Under the pieces are notes generated by a model. It saw only the letters and a list, made by a program, of their open reading frames with translations. It was not told the origin of the DNA and ran no database searches. Position numbers and translations under genes: made by a program. A stretch of DNA of 64,000 nt from Camellia lanceoleosa (taxonomy: Eukaryota; Streptophyta; Magnoliopsida; Ericales; Theaceae), in contig CM045763.1 of NCBI GenBank assembly GCA_025200525.1, forward strand, positions 65,297,018-65,361,017. Reading direction: 5' to 3'. Numbering within the stretch: the first letter of the stretch is position 1; each line of letters starts with the position of its first letter. Of the stretch, positions 11,716-22,558 are shown in pieces.

Positions 11716-12664
11716 TTTGCTAATGTGTGTTTGTACATGTCAAAACAAGAATGTGAATAGTTTATCGTTGTTGTCACATTCCACACCAGTGTTGAGAAAT
11801 GTTGACAACCACATAATATTGTCCAGAGCCCGTAAATGTTAATATTAAACGGAGAATAAGTATTATGAGACTTACCATTATCAACATCACACATTTGGTG
11901 ACTCGCTTGGTTTTCCAGCTTTTGGCCCAATGAAGCCATCAAGATTGCCCTGATGCTCTCACTCAATCATACTCAATCATCTTCTAATGGGTCCATGTAT
12001 GAGTAGAAAGCCCATCCAATTGTTTCTCCTGATGTAGAGAAGAATAGCTTGACGATGCGCATATGCAAACTAATCTTGCACCTCCTCATTGTCATGTTTT
12101 TTTGTGCCCTTCAATGCTTCGCCGAATTTCGTATTTTGGCAAAGAAGTAACCGACTAACATCCTTGCACATTTGGTGTATGATGTCGTTGTTGGTTTTGC
12201 AATCAGAAGAGAGGTCCATCGACTTGGTGCCGTAGTCCACCCGAAAATCGCTGACACGCCGCTTCTAAAAACTGGATGTTCTTATCCCCAATGTAAAACC
12301 TCCCACTAGATTGCTTGAATGTTCCAGACTATACGCATAATGACATCATCATATTTCATGCAAAGGTTGAGTTCAATTTCTCAAGCACCGATCAAGCAAA
12401 TAGTGGCTGAACGGTGTTTTCCCGAGGCACTTCGCTTGGTCGCAGAATTTTGTATCCTTTAAGAGTTTTACCAATCCTGTTAAGTTTGACCGAGTTAACT
12501 TTTTCATGTTCACTTCTTCAGAATGCCTAGTTGATCGTGCTTGGTTTTGGCCGGAATTCCTCGCCAGCCATCAACTTTGTGGGAAAGACCTGTGTTCAAA
12601 TAAGCACATTTAATTGGTCAAACACGTAATATGGAACCGTATAACTAAACAACATTCAACAACC

Positions 12665-13450
12665 AACATGTGATAATGTGAACATTGACATCATTGTAGA
12701 TCGATGTGAATGTTCACATCAAGATCCGCCGAAGTTTGATTGAAGCTTGGGGTTCTCGACATTAATGTCAACATTCACATGATGTGAATGTTCACATCGG
12801 TTCATCGCCGCAGCTTACCCAATTGCAAGTTTACCCAAGAATCAACACAAATGTGAATGTAATGTGAACATTCACATCAGTGTAGGCTGATGTGAATGTT
12901 CACATCAGTGTCTGGTGCTGTGTTTTTGAGTGAAGTTTGGGGGTTTTGACATTAATCTGAACATTCACATGTCTACTGCTGCAAGTTTTCCCAGTAATCA
13001 ACACTAATGTGAATGTAATGTGAACATTCACATCATTGTAGGCTGATGTGAATGTTCACATCAGTGTCTGATGCTGTGTTTTTGAGTGAAGTTTGGGTGT
13101 TCTGACATTAATGTCAACATTCACATGATGTGAATGTTCACATCGCTGTTCATCGCCGCAAGTTTACCCAAGAATCAACACTATCAGGAATGTAATGTGA
13201 ACATTCACATCATAGGCTAATGTGAATGTTCACATCGCTGTTCCGATGTCGCGGTTTTCGAGTGAAGTCTGGGGGTTTTGACATTAATCTGAACATTCAC
13301 ATGTCTACTTCTGCAAGTTTTCCCAGTAATCAACACTAATGTGATTGTAATGTGAACATTCAGATCATTGTAGGTCGATAGAATGTTCACATCGTTGTTC
13401 CGTGTTTTTGAGTGAAGTTTGGGGGTTTTACATTAATGTGAATGTTCACA
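12665..13450. repeat. TGTGAA-NN-TTCACA palindromes, cluster 7, within a higher-order repeat
   Basis: Ten exact palindromes plus near copies. They sit in four units that start at GCAAGTTT (about 12825, 12981, 13158 and 13313). Two unit types alternate (GTTTACCCAAGAATC and GTTTTCCCAGTAATC), giving a higher-order period of about 330 bp. Most units carry a pair of palindromes separated by about 10-20 bp (TGTAGGCTGA). This lies in the 5' intron region of the ULP1-like gene. Confidence 0.85.
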
Positions 13451-13799
13451 TCATCCGTATTTGCAAAATTATTTCACAACATGACAACAGTTACTACCCA
13501 ATGTGAATGCTTACGTGGGTGATCACATTATGTTACAATTTGATAAAAATCAAAGGGGTGAACCAACAGGACCAACTATACCGAATGACACAAACAAGTC
13601 CAACATTGATGTTACAATGTGAGTGAATATTTAAATCACATTCCATCACATTGTTGACTGAAGTTTGGGGATTCTGTGGACATCAACAATGAACAATATC
13701 AACATTGACCGAAAACATCTATGTTTACGAATTCAAAATCCAGAAAACCAGAAAGGTGGATGTATACATCGGTGATGACATTATGATTGAAAAGGTATA

Positions 13800-14120
13800 G
13801 GAATGTTAGTACTTACTTCTGTTCGTCATTGTTGGTGGGTATGGATCACAGTCAGTGGATGAAACAGACTCAGTGGGGCGACAGGAATTCCGAGCGACGA
13901 AGCACGCTTCTTCCGATGTGAACCTTCGCAGTGGTGAAATGAAGAGGAATCTGGGGTCGATGGTCGACAATGGACGACGACGACGTTGGTGCGGCGATGT
14001 GAATCTAGGGTTTTTGGAGGCGACGTGGATTGAGTTTTCGTTTTGGAAATTTTGTGGATTGAATAGTTCGAATAGGAATGAGTTTTGAAGAGTCGGTTAC
14101 ACGCGGGAGAGACGGAGAGG
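13800..14120 (-). promoter_or_regulatory. Probable leader and start exon of the ULP1-like gene
   Basis: Reading leftward from about 14100, a less AT-rich stretch with CpGs runs to CCAACAATGACGAACAGAA followed by GTAAGTACT (a good plant donor) at about 13815. The first ATG would thus lie a few codons before the first intron. Position just inside the right terminal repeat fits a promoter and 5' UTR. The plus-strand open frame over this stretch is its shadow. Confidence 0.45.
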
Positions 14121-14174
14121 GTTGTTTCGTCCTTTTAGAACTAATGGACCTAATGGAATATTCAGAATTAGTTT

Positions 14175-14225
14175 GGGTTTTATGGAACTAAACAGGTATA
14201 AACGGGACTTATCAAAAAACGTCCC
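14175..14225 (-). repeat. Right terminal inverted repeat of the MULE
   Basis: On the minus strand it begins GGGACGTTTTTTGATAAGTC. Subterminal TTCCATAAAACCC and TCCATTAGGTCC motifs follow, mirroring the left end. Confidence 0.85.
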
Positions 14226-14234
14226 TTTTAAAAA

Positions 14235-15769
14235 ATGTGGATGTTACAAAATATATATGGATGGTTACAAAAGATATGTATAAACAATTTTTAAAAATAG
14301 TTCGTCAAATATTTTTTTTTAATTTTCTAAAAAAAGAGTTATTTACTTAAAAGTCCTATTTACAAATGTTATGGTAGCTTAGGTTCTATTTAAGATTTTT
14401 TGAACGAATAAGTCTTATTTAATAAAACTGAGAATACTATCAGTTTTTTTCAATTTTTAAAATTAAGAACATTATCAATTTTGTATAGTAATGTTCTTGA
14501 TAATTGTTTCACTAACTGATAAAAAAAACACTGCATGAGATTAAATGTTTTTATCTTTCTACTTATTGGTTTAATTCAAATATCCAATAAAAACGAGAAT
14601 ATTAACCAAAAAAAAAATTCAGTTTTAAAATTGAGAATATTATCAGTTTTTTCATTTTTAAAGTTTTTTTTCCCAGTTATGCACATTAATGTTCCATCAT
14701 TATGCTCCTTTATAGACATAAAATTTTTAGTTTTGCACAAAAAATATTCAATTTTTTTAATTTTTTCAAAAAATTAGTTTTTTTTTTCTGAACATATATA
14801 TATATATATTTAGTTTTTTTCAATTTGAAAGTTGATGTTTTAAAATTTTAAAAATCAAAGTAAATGTCAAATTATCATGTTATTTTATAGATAATCATAA
14901 ATGATGAACAATCATTATTTAAAAGACAAATCCGACTATTAAAAATTTAATGGGATTTAAAAGTCTAAAAAATCTTAATTAGAAGTGGAGTATAAGTTCA
15001 TAAATTAGAACTTGTGTATAAATATCCCAAAATAAAAGTAGGGGTATACCTTTTTAGTTAAAAATAGTAATAAAAAAACATAATCAAATAGGCTTAATTA
15101 ACAACTATCTTGAAAAATGGTCATGTTTGGTTTGTTTTTCAAAAAAAAAAAAAAAAAAAAAGAAGTAATTTGATAAAATTAAATATCAAAAAGATATTTT
15201 AAAATATTTTAAAATTATTTTTAGCCTTCCATAAGATAAAATTATATAAAAATAATAATTGTTTTTTATTTTTCTTATTTCTTTAACCAAATTAATTTTT
15301 AAGATTATAGAAAAATTATCTGAAACAAGTTTCTGAAAACTAAACCAGTCGCATCTCTTTAGTAATAGTTAATTTGTTTTTCTTATAAAATTTGTTTGTG
15401 TTTAGTCAATTTTTTAAAATTTGTGTCAAAAAAAGGTTTCTTTGGTTTAGAAGAATCTAAAAAAAATACACTTTGGAGACCCTTGTTTGGTTTGATTTTC
15501 TAAAATATTTTTTGATGCTTTGTTTCTCATATATATATATATATATATATATCTTTTTATTTGATTTGTTTCTCCATATTTTAGCCCTTTTTATTGAAAA
15601 AAAACGTTTTACATGTCAGTAAGTCAGACAACCCAGACTTACTATCCTAGATTTAAGTCGAGAATAGAGTGTGTAATGGAAATTAAAAATATGTATTGTA
15701 GGTCTATGTGTAGAATGAATTTGAACCACAAATTAATATTTTTGTGTAATTTTTGGATTTGTAGTAAGG
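14235..15769. other. AT-rich non-coding DNA with possible DNA-transposon remnants
   Basis: No gene is seen. A phrase TGAGAATATTATCAGTTTTTT recurs about three times between 14425 and 14660. A terminus-like sequence ending ATAAATATCCC at about 15030 (reverse complement GGGATATTTATACAC) resembles the MULE-like ends of this window, but I found no matching target duplication. AT microsatellites lie at 14796-14810 and 15529-15552. Confidence 0.5.
15122..15345. mobile_element. Possible MITE with TTTGGTTT-type ends
   Basis: Left end GTTTGGTTTGTTTTTC and, on the other strand at the right, GGTTTAGTTTTCAGAAAC. The interior is AT-rich with a long A run at 15140-15161. It resembles the clearer foldback element at 50363-50770. 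No target duplication was determined. Confidence 0.35.
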
Positions 15770-15951
15770 TGAGCAGCGAATATTTCGATCCGCCCAAACA
15801 GACTAAACTAAACCGATACGCTACATTTTGAACGGATACGTGATGACGAGCGAACGGTTGCGGATTTATTTTTTCCAATCAACCTAATTTTGGACGGATG
15901 GCCGATTTGAGGTTTCTTTTGGTCGCAACCGAACACTGCGAGCACCCCTAG
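15770..15951 (-). mobile_element. hAT-like element end
   Basis: On the minus strand it begins TAGGGGTGCTCGCAGTGTTC at 15951, the YAGGGGTG-type start of plant hAT elements. Subterminal CpG-containing words follow (CGGTTGCGACC, ATCCGTCC, AAATCCGCAACC). The other end is not recognisable in the window. Confidence 0.5.
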
Positions 15952-16309
15952 TAATTTATAAAATTTTGTATTTTTAATTTGTTTAGATATTTTGTTTGTA
16001 TTTTCAATTGAAAAAGAGTTATTTTCAATTTGGAAATCCTTTTATCAAATAGCAAGGGTAGATATTTGATATTTTTGTGTGAAAAATATAAGGCTTAATT
16101 TTATCATTTTAAAAAAAATCAAATTAAATAGTTTTTAAATAAAAAAAGTAATGAAATAGTTTCGATAATGCATGGCTTTCTTATATGTATTTATTATAGG
16201 TATTTGACAATTTACTTGATAATCTTTTAGTTATGTTGAGTTGGATTGTTATCTAAAAAAAATGTTGACAAGTTATTATATTATGTTCAAAATTTGTAAA
16301 AGTTTAAAC

Positions 16310-16430
16310 CACCAAACGGATTCGCATAAATCTGCATTCGTCAATTCGGCAAATAGATGCAGATTGATTTTTTTCAATCCACTCTTTTGACAGACGGATG
16401 ATAAATTAGAAGTTTTTCAGCCATAACAGA
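16310..16430 (-). mobile_element. Second hAT-like end, split by the LTR retrotransposon nest
   Basis: Words parallel to 15800-15950 in the same order (GCAGATTGATTTTTTTCAATC, then GACAGACGGATG, then TTTTTCAGCC). The segment stops at the ACAGA target site. Its continuation, GTTGCAAACACCTCTA, is at 46157-46172 beyond the nest, giving an hAT-like terminus TAGAGGTGTTTGC on the minus strand. Confidence 0.5.
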
Positions 16431-16863
16431 TGTGGGGAAGTGGTTTTGGAAATACTTTTTAGATCCTGGGAGACGCTCTTGATACTCAGCTAGTCACTTG
16501 CAAAGACAAATACTCCTATTGGGTGCCGGATTAGCACCGACGGCAAGTCGGGCTTCTACTCAAGAAAGCTTGTTTACTAAATTTAGTGAAGTGTTTTTTT
16601 TTTACATACCATTCCAAGAACACTGCTTCTTTATTTATATCTGTTCCTCTTGAGGTCTCGGGGCCTGGGCTTGGTTTTCAATCATTACCCGTTCTTATAT
16701 TCGGCCCCTAACGATCTTTTTTAATCGCCTTAATCGGCTTACGTATCGTATTCGGCTCATCCTAGTCTTGCAGGATGGGGCCGATTAATATTTGCTGGAC
16801 GACCGGTTAGTGTCAGTACTAAAACATGCCCCTTCTAATTTAGCCATATATTCGGCTCCCATA
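16431..16863 (-). repeat. 3' LTR of the outer gypsy element
   Basis: 433 bp, alignable over its whole length with 45726-46151. It ends CTCCCATA where the partner ends CTCCCACA, so the terminal CA has mutated. The copies differ by scattered changes and short indels. Confidence 0.9.
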
Positions 16864-16885
16864 ATTGCCCCCCAAACTCCCTATT
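16864..16885 (-). promoter_or_regulatory. Polypurine tract of the outer gypsy element
   Basis: On the minus strand GGGAGTTTGGGGGGCAAT directly precedes the 3' LTR, the expected place for plus-strand priming. Confidence 0.7.
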
Positions 16886-17946
16886 GACGGTAGTTAATCG
16901 GTGTGTTTGGTTTAGAATTCAAAGAGCCCATCACAGATCGGGCGGCAAGATATCCCAAGGCCGAAAATGTCGAAGGTGCCCGCCTTTTCGCTTATCATTA
17001 CACTTTCCGCTTCATTCATGCGCTCTCGATTTATTGCATTTGAAACTCCAGCCTTTTGGTGCACGCTTGCCGATCATCGATACATTTGGACCGCCACAGC
17101 ATCCTTCTCTCATTCGCGTCGCAACTTTCGTCCCTCTACTTTTGCCTCATCTGCTCTTCGTAAGTTTTCTTCCCTTTTCTTTGTAGCCTTATTTTCTGTT
17201 TATCATTTTTACTTTCGGCGAATCCTTGGGTCCCCGTCGAAATGGCTAAACACTTGAAGGACCTCCTTTCTGAAAGTCGCATTTCCGGATTTCGGCGACA
17301 TTTTTCCATTCCCGATGACGTCCATCTAACTCTTGTAACGGACAGTACTCTAGATATGGAGAGGGAGGATCAGAATACAATCGTATTCCCCCTCCTATCC
17401 ATAGCGGAAGGCGGAGTCCGTTTCTCCCTACATCCACTACTTAGGGTTGTCCTTCCCTATTGGAGTCTGATTCCTTCTCAACCAAATGTAAATTTCTTTC
17501 GAATCATTACGGGTGTTATAGAATTGAATCGACGTCTTAGGATCGATCTCGGAATTTCGGCCATTTGGCACTGCTACGCTTTAGCCAAATCCTCTGGTCG
17601 GCTGGGTCGGTACTTCCTTAGGGCCAAGGATACTGACCATCATTTGGTGACTATACTTGCCAGTTCTGGTAAGAGGGTTGACGATGTAATGGTCGATGTC
17701 CGAGGTAATTGGGAGTTCGCTGAAGGCGAAGATCGCCTAGACCCCATTCCCAGACATAAGGGTGACCCAGGTTGCCACGTAGTATCTTGCGTTTAATGAT
17801 TTATCTTTTAATTGGCTTTTTTTCCTTAATCACTCATCTTTTGCAGGTAATAAATTGAAGAAGATTCTGACTTGCGTTGACGAAGCGGTCCTTAGGGATA
17901 TTAAGATTGCACTCGACTACTTTTGGCCACCCAAACGTGTAAAAAC

Positions 17947-18268
17947 TGATAAGCTATCTACTACAACTCCAGATCATACAGATCAATTATCTACTACAAC
18001 TCAAGCAACAGCACATTAGAGTCACAGCAGAGGAGATCATCAAAGCAGAGCAGCCGTAGGTCACACAACAGAGAAGAGTCACGTGTCAAGCTCCAAATAG
18101 AATTAGTTAGATCAGTTAGATAGTTATGAATTAATCAGAGTTAGGTTATATTTCAGTTACATGTAAACTGTAGTTCAAGTATAGTTACACATTCATCTTC
18201 ACTATAAATATGTATAAGCACTGTACTCAAGATCTATGAAAAAAAGAGAGTTTGTTATTTTTTCATCA
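17947..18268 (+). repeat. 5' LTR of the copia element
   Basis: 322 bp, with a TATA-like CTATAAATATG at about 18200 and the doubled word ATCTACTACAACTC near its start. Confidence 0.95.
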
Positions 18269-18282
18269 TGGTATCAGAGCAG
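18269..18282 (+). promoter_or_regulatory. Primer-binding site of the copia element
   Basis: TGGTATCAGAGCAG abuts the 5' LTR and is complementary to the 3' end of initiator methionine tRNA, the usual plant copia primer. Confidence 0.95.
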
Positions 18283-18289
18283 ATTAGCT

Positions 18290-21200
18290 CTCACGAGCAC
18301 AATCAAGATCCTCCAATGGCAAGTCCATCTTTGCCTTCATCCATGTCACCGCCTCTAACTGAAGTTTGCTCTTGTCAAACTTCAATTCTTTTTGGTTAAG
18401 TAGATTCCAAGAACTTTCTCATATGGAGAAATCGATGCGTATGTTGCGTACATCGCTTTCTAGGTTTTGTAATGTGTTCTATTACATGTCCAAAGAATGG
18501 AGATTTTTGATTCCTCCGAACTTCATCTCCAAATCCAAAGATATGAAGAATTGTAAAGATCGATACAAGATCTTCTTAGTCCGGTAATGTACCACGTTAT
18601 CTTCTACAGTGTATTCTTCTGTTCTTCATCTGCAAACAAGTCATCAAGTTTGGCAGATTCTTGAAAAGAGATTTACTTCAGTTTCACGATCACATATTCA
18701 TCAAATAAAGAATCAGCTTCAAACAGATCATAAGAAATCTTCCTCCATGGAAGTTAATCTCACAGATTAAGGAGATCTCGATCAATTGGCCTTACCGGTA
18801 CACCATGATGATGAGGATTTGGTGTTTTTGACTTTGAAAGGGCTACCTGATGAATATGACTCATTCAAAACCTCTATTCGAACAAGATCTGAAGGAGTCT
18901 CTATGGCAGATCTGTGCTCCTTATTGTGCTCAGAGGAAATTCACGTTGAAACCAAATTGAAGCATTCATCTAGTGATCATCTCAGTAGTGCTTACTCTGC
19001 AGTCAAAAATTCTTCATTCTCCTCCAACAACACAGGTGAATCTTCACATATCTCTTCTTTTGGTTCAAACAGAGGTTTCACCAATCACAGAGGAAGATTT
19101 CAGTCTAGAGGTTCTAGAGGAGGCAAATTTCATAATTCTCATGGTAGATGCAACAATAGATCTCACAATACTCGAGGTAGAAGTGACTACTCTTCTCATG
19201 GTCCTATCTGTCAGATCTGTGGAAAATCAGACACAAAGGCTTTTGGACCTGGTATAGGTTAGACACTACTTTTCACTTTCTACATCTCACCAAGTCTTCA
19301 CCATACTCTTCTCATGCCTATGTCGCCACAAAGGTTCTCAAATCACAGACTCATCTGCTCCTCCTTGGTACATTGACTCAAAAGGCAAATCACTTAACTA
19401 ATGACCTTCTAATCAGATCACTTTTAACCTTATCAAGGTTCTCAACAAGTTCAAATAGGTAATGGATCTCGCTTTTAATTCATCATATAGGTAAAGGTCT
19501 TTTGCCTACACCTACTTTTTTTTCTTTTCATCTTCCTAATCTCCTCTATGTTCCTTCTATTTTCTAATCTCTTATCTGCTCATCAATTAACAAAGGATCA
19601 CAATTGTCTTGTGATATTTGATGCTGACTCATTTATAATTCAGGACAAACTCACGAACAGGGTCCTACATAGAGGATCTCATGTTCGTGGTCTTTACCAA
19701 TTTATACCTTCATCTCCATCATGTTCCTCTGCAGCACTTCATACTACTACAACTCCTCATGCTTCGCCATCACACTACTACAACTCCTCATGCTTCGCTC
19801 GCTTCCGCATCAACGGCTAGGCCATCCCTCTTCTCTCAAGCTTCACCACTTGACTGAGAACCTGCCCAATAAACCTCACATCAATAAACATTTGTCTTGT
19901 TTAGACTGTAATGTTTCTAAAAGTCATAGATTGCCTTTCACATTGTCTAGCACTTCTGTTAATTGTCCTTTTTCACTTGTACATGCTGATGTATGGGGCC
20001 TATTTACAGTAAATAATGCTCCTTTTTTATTCTTTGTCTTGTTTGTGGATGATTGTAGTCGTTTTACTTGGATATATCCTTTACATTACAAAAGTGAAGT
20101 ATATGACAAGTTAATTGAATTCAAAGCTTATGCTGAAACACAATTTCACACTCATCTTCGATACTTTCGAATCGATAGAGGAACCGAATTTGTAGAACAA
20201 CAAGGTTTCTTCTTTTATCTGCCATGGCATTGTGCATCAAACTAGTTGTCCTTACACTCAAGCTCAAAATGGTGTAACTGAGCGCAAACATCGCCATGTT
20301 ATTGAAACAAACATCACTCTTCTTCATCGCCTTCTTCCTTACATTATCGGGTTTGATGCACATCATTGTGTATCTTATTAATAGAATGCCTAGTAGTGCT
20401 CTTTCTCATAAATCTCCTTTGAAGTTCTATTTCATTCTCTTCCAGATTTTCCTTCTCAAAGTTTTTGGTCATTAATGTTTTCCATGGCTTAAGCCTTACA
20501 CAAATTCACAAACTTCAACCTAGGTCCATAGCTTGTGTGTTTTAGGATATCATCCTACCATTAAAGGCTATCTGTCTAGATCCCCATCGCAAAGTTTATA
20601 TCTCTAGACATGTCTTATTTAATGAGACTTGTTTTCCATTTGCTATCTCATTCCCTTCATCTTCTTCTTTGCCTACTCTTAATTCCTTCTTCTGGCCATG
20701 TTCATCTACTAATTCTTCTTCTTCAAAGTCTCCTTCCCAATCCAATTCTAGCTCATTTTCTTCATCATCATCTACTAATTCTTCTTCTTCAAAGTCTCCT
20801 TCCCAATCCAATTCTAGCTCCTCTTCTCTATCAGTCGAGTCTTCTTCCTCTATCCATTGGTGTTCCTCTCCTGCTCCTCATGCAATTCCCATTCACACTA
20901 TTCCTATTGAACTTCCAGTCCCTCCTCCTTCTCCTCTTCCTCTTTCTTCAAATATTTCTCCTATCACCACTCGTTCCAAAACTAGATCTTTTGCTCTCAC
21001 CGCCAAGCATCGATTTTCTTCATATTGAACCTTCCAATCGTCAAAGAGGCTCTTACTTCTCTGCTTGGGTTATCGCAATGCAAGAAGAGTATCATGCTCT
21101 TCAACAAAGAACATACATGGGATCTTGTTTCTCTTCCACCTCACAAGGTTGCTATTGGTTGTAAATGGGTGTTTTCAATCAAACGAAATTCGATGGGTCT

Positions 21201-22545
21201 CGTGGCTCGCTTCTAAGGCTCGCTTAGTCGCCTAGGCTACCTTCAACAGAAGGTATTGATTATCAAGAAACGCTAGCCCAAGTGCTAAACTCCCAACCAT
21301 TCGGATTCTTCTGTGTATGGCTCTTCATAACCACTGGCCTATCAAATAATTAGACATATCTAATGCCTTTCTTCACGGGAAATTAGAAGAGGAGGTTTAC
21401 GTGTTACAACCTCCTGGTTTTATACAATCTTCTCATCAAGTGTGTAAATTGAACAAGGCTTTATATGGTCTCAAACAAGCCCCTCGGGCTTGGTATTCTA
21501 CCTTTGCTTCTTTTCTTCTTTCTCAGGGCTTTACTAATAGCAAGTCTGATCCTTCCCTCTTTGTTCATCATTCCTCTGCTAGGCTTCTGCTTCTTGTTGT
21601 GTATGTTGATGATATCTTGGTTACCGGCAGTAATTCCTCTCTGGTTTCTCATTTGATCACTCAGATGCATCAAGTGTTTTCCATGAAAGACTTGGGTTTT
21701 GTCTCATATTTTTTGGGCATCTCTATGGAAAGTCAAGGTGCTGGATTTTTCCTTTCTCAAGCTAAATATGCTACTGACTTGTTACACAAAGCTGGCCTCA
21801 CTGATTGCAAGCCTTGTTCCACTCCTTCGGTTCTCAAGTCTCATTCTACTTCTCATGATTTTCTTCCTTTTTCCAACCCCTCTTTATACCGTAGTCTTGT
21901 TGGTGGTCTACAATATCTTACCCTTACTCACCCCGATATTTCCTTGGCTGTTAATCAGGCTTGCCAGTTTATGCATCTACCTACCAATGGCCATTTTCAG
22001 TTAGTTAAAAGGTTGTTTCGTTACCTCAAAGGTACTCTTCATCATGGTTTACACTTTACCCCTGGTCCTTTCTCTATTCATGCATTTTCCGATGCTAACT
22101 GGGTTGGTGACTGTCTTGATCGCAAATCAACATCTGGGTATTGTGTGTTTCTCGGTCCTAATTTGATTTCTTGGTCTGCCAAGAAACAACCCATCAAGCT
22201 GTTCCTCTACCGAGGCCGAGTATCGAGCCCTTGCCCATGCCACTGCCGAAATTACTTGGTTACAGCAGCTTCTTAAAGACATGCACATTTTGTCTCCTGT
22301 TATTCCCGACCTCTGGTGTGACAATCTCTCTGCAATGGCCTTGGCCTCTAACCCTATATTTCACTCTCGCTCGAAGCATATCGACATTGACTGTCATTTT
22401 ATCTGTGAAAAGGTGCTTGCCAAGCAAATTGCTCTCAAGTATATTTCTACTTCTGATCAGCTTGCCGATATCTTTACGAAACCTTTGTCTTCCTCACGGT
22501 TTCACTATCTCAAAGACAAGCTGCTTGTGCTTCCTTGCCCCTTCA
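18290..22545 (+). pseudogene. Copia gag-pol polyprotein, broken
   Basis: Order from left: gag C-terminal half (18786-19262; LTLKGLPDEYDSFKTSIRTR, then an SRG-rich tail and the start of a knuckle CQICGK); a protease trace PWYIDSKGKS near 19370, where the usual DSGA motif is lost; the pre-integrase and integrase region (RLGHPSSLKL at about 19810, LVHADVWGLF at about 19975, VDDCSRFTWIYPL at about 20047, YFRIDRGTEF at about 20163, AQNGVTERKH at about 20262); reverse transcriptase (ALYGLKQAPRAWY at about 21460, YVDDILVTGSN at 21602); and RNase H (SWSAKKQP, then STEAEYRALAHATAEITWLQ across a frameshift, then DQLADIFTKPL near 22455). Stops and frame changes divide it into at least six frames. A 66-bp direct duplication of a Ser-rich linker lies at about 20703-20821. 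Confidence 0.9.
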
Positions 22546-22558
22546 GCTTGCGGGGGGA
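22545..22558 (+). promoter_or_regulatory. Polypurine tract of the copia element
   Basis: AGCTTGCGGGGGGA directly precedes the 3' LTR, a standard copia arrangement following the RNase H stop. Confidence 0.85.

Larger units (their letters stand above)
8875..13835 (-). pseudogene. ULP1-like (C48) SUMO-protease gene of the MULE, broken
   Basis: ULP1 peptidases cleave SUMO precursors and conjugates; copies carried by MULEs have no settled role. The clearest exon (9550-9317) reads IFPIHDNFHWTIVVYDVKEN, then WRHYNSLRPREG: the catalytic His is in HW, with the family's downstream YNSL block. A later exon near 9240-9105 and a last exon (about 9030-8885) with AICYIMRAHVYREDIVASLA follow. The catalytic-Cys region just before it has an in-frame stop (DS-stop-TAICY), so the enzyme is probably dead. 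Upstream, 11400-10393 is rich in K, E and Q, and about 12600-11880 contains IGKTLKGYKILRPSEVPRENT and TIGWAFYSYMDP in shifted frames. The first exon seems to end near 13815 with ATG ACG AAC AGA A followed by donor GTAAGT. Long palindrome-filled introns separate the pieces. Confidence 0.8.
3981..14225. mobile_element. Complete Kaonashi-type MULE, 10,245 bp
   Basis: The ends are imperfect inverted repeats: left GGGAAATTTATTTATAAAT, right (reverse complement) GGGACGTTTTTTGATAAGT, about 35 of the first 51 positions identical by hand. They are bordered by an exact 9-bp direct repeat TTTTAAAAA (3972-3980 and 14226-14234), the target-duplication length of Mutator-like elements. Inside are a mudrA-type transposase on the plus strand and a ULP1-like peptidase on the minus strand, transcribed toward each other with their 3' ends near 8335-8875. 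A transposase plus ULP1-like gene is the known content of Kaonashi MULEs. Both genes have stops and frameshifts, so this copy is probably no longer autonomous. The non-coding parts are crowded with a short palindrome. Confidence 0.9.

Noticed and set aside
15038..15050. TAGGGGTATACC as the left end of the hAT-like element ending at 15951
   Set aside because: Only the first six bases fit and the 8-bp flanks do not match.
16884..17257. Open frames of about 100 codons between the left LTR and antisense gene 1
   Set aside because: They overlap in two frames, have no domain, and lie in the likely 5' UTR or promoter of antisense gene 1.
20596..20811. Acidic Glu/Asp-rich minus-strand frame
   Set aside because: It is the reverse complement of the Ser-rich copia linker with its 66-bp duplication.
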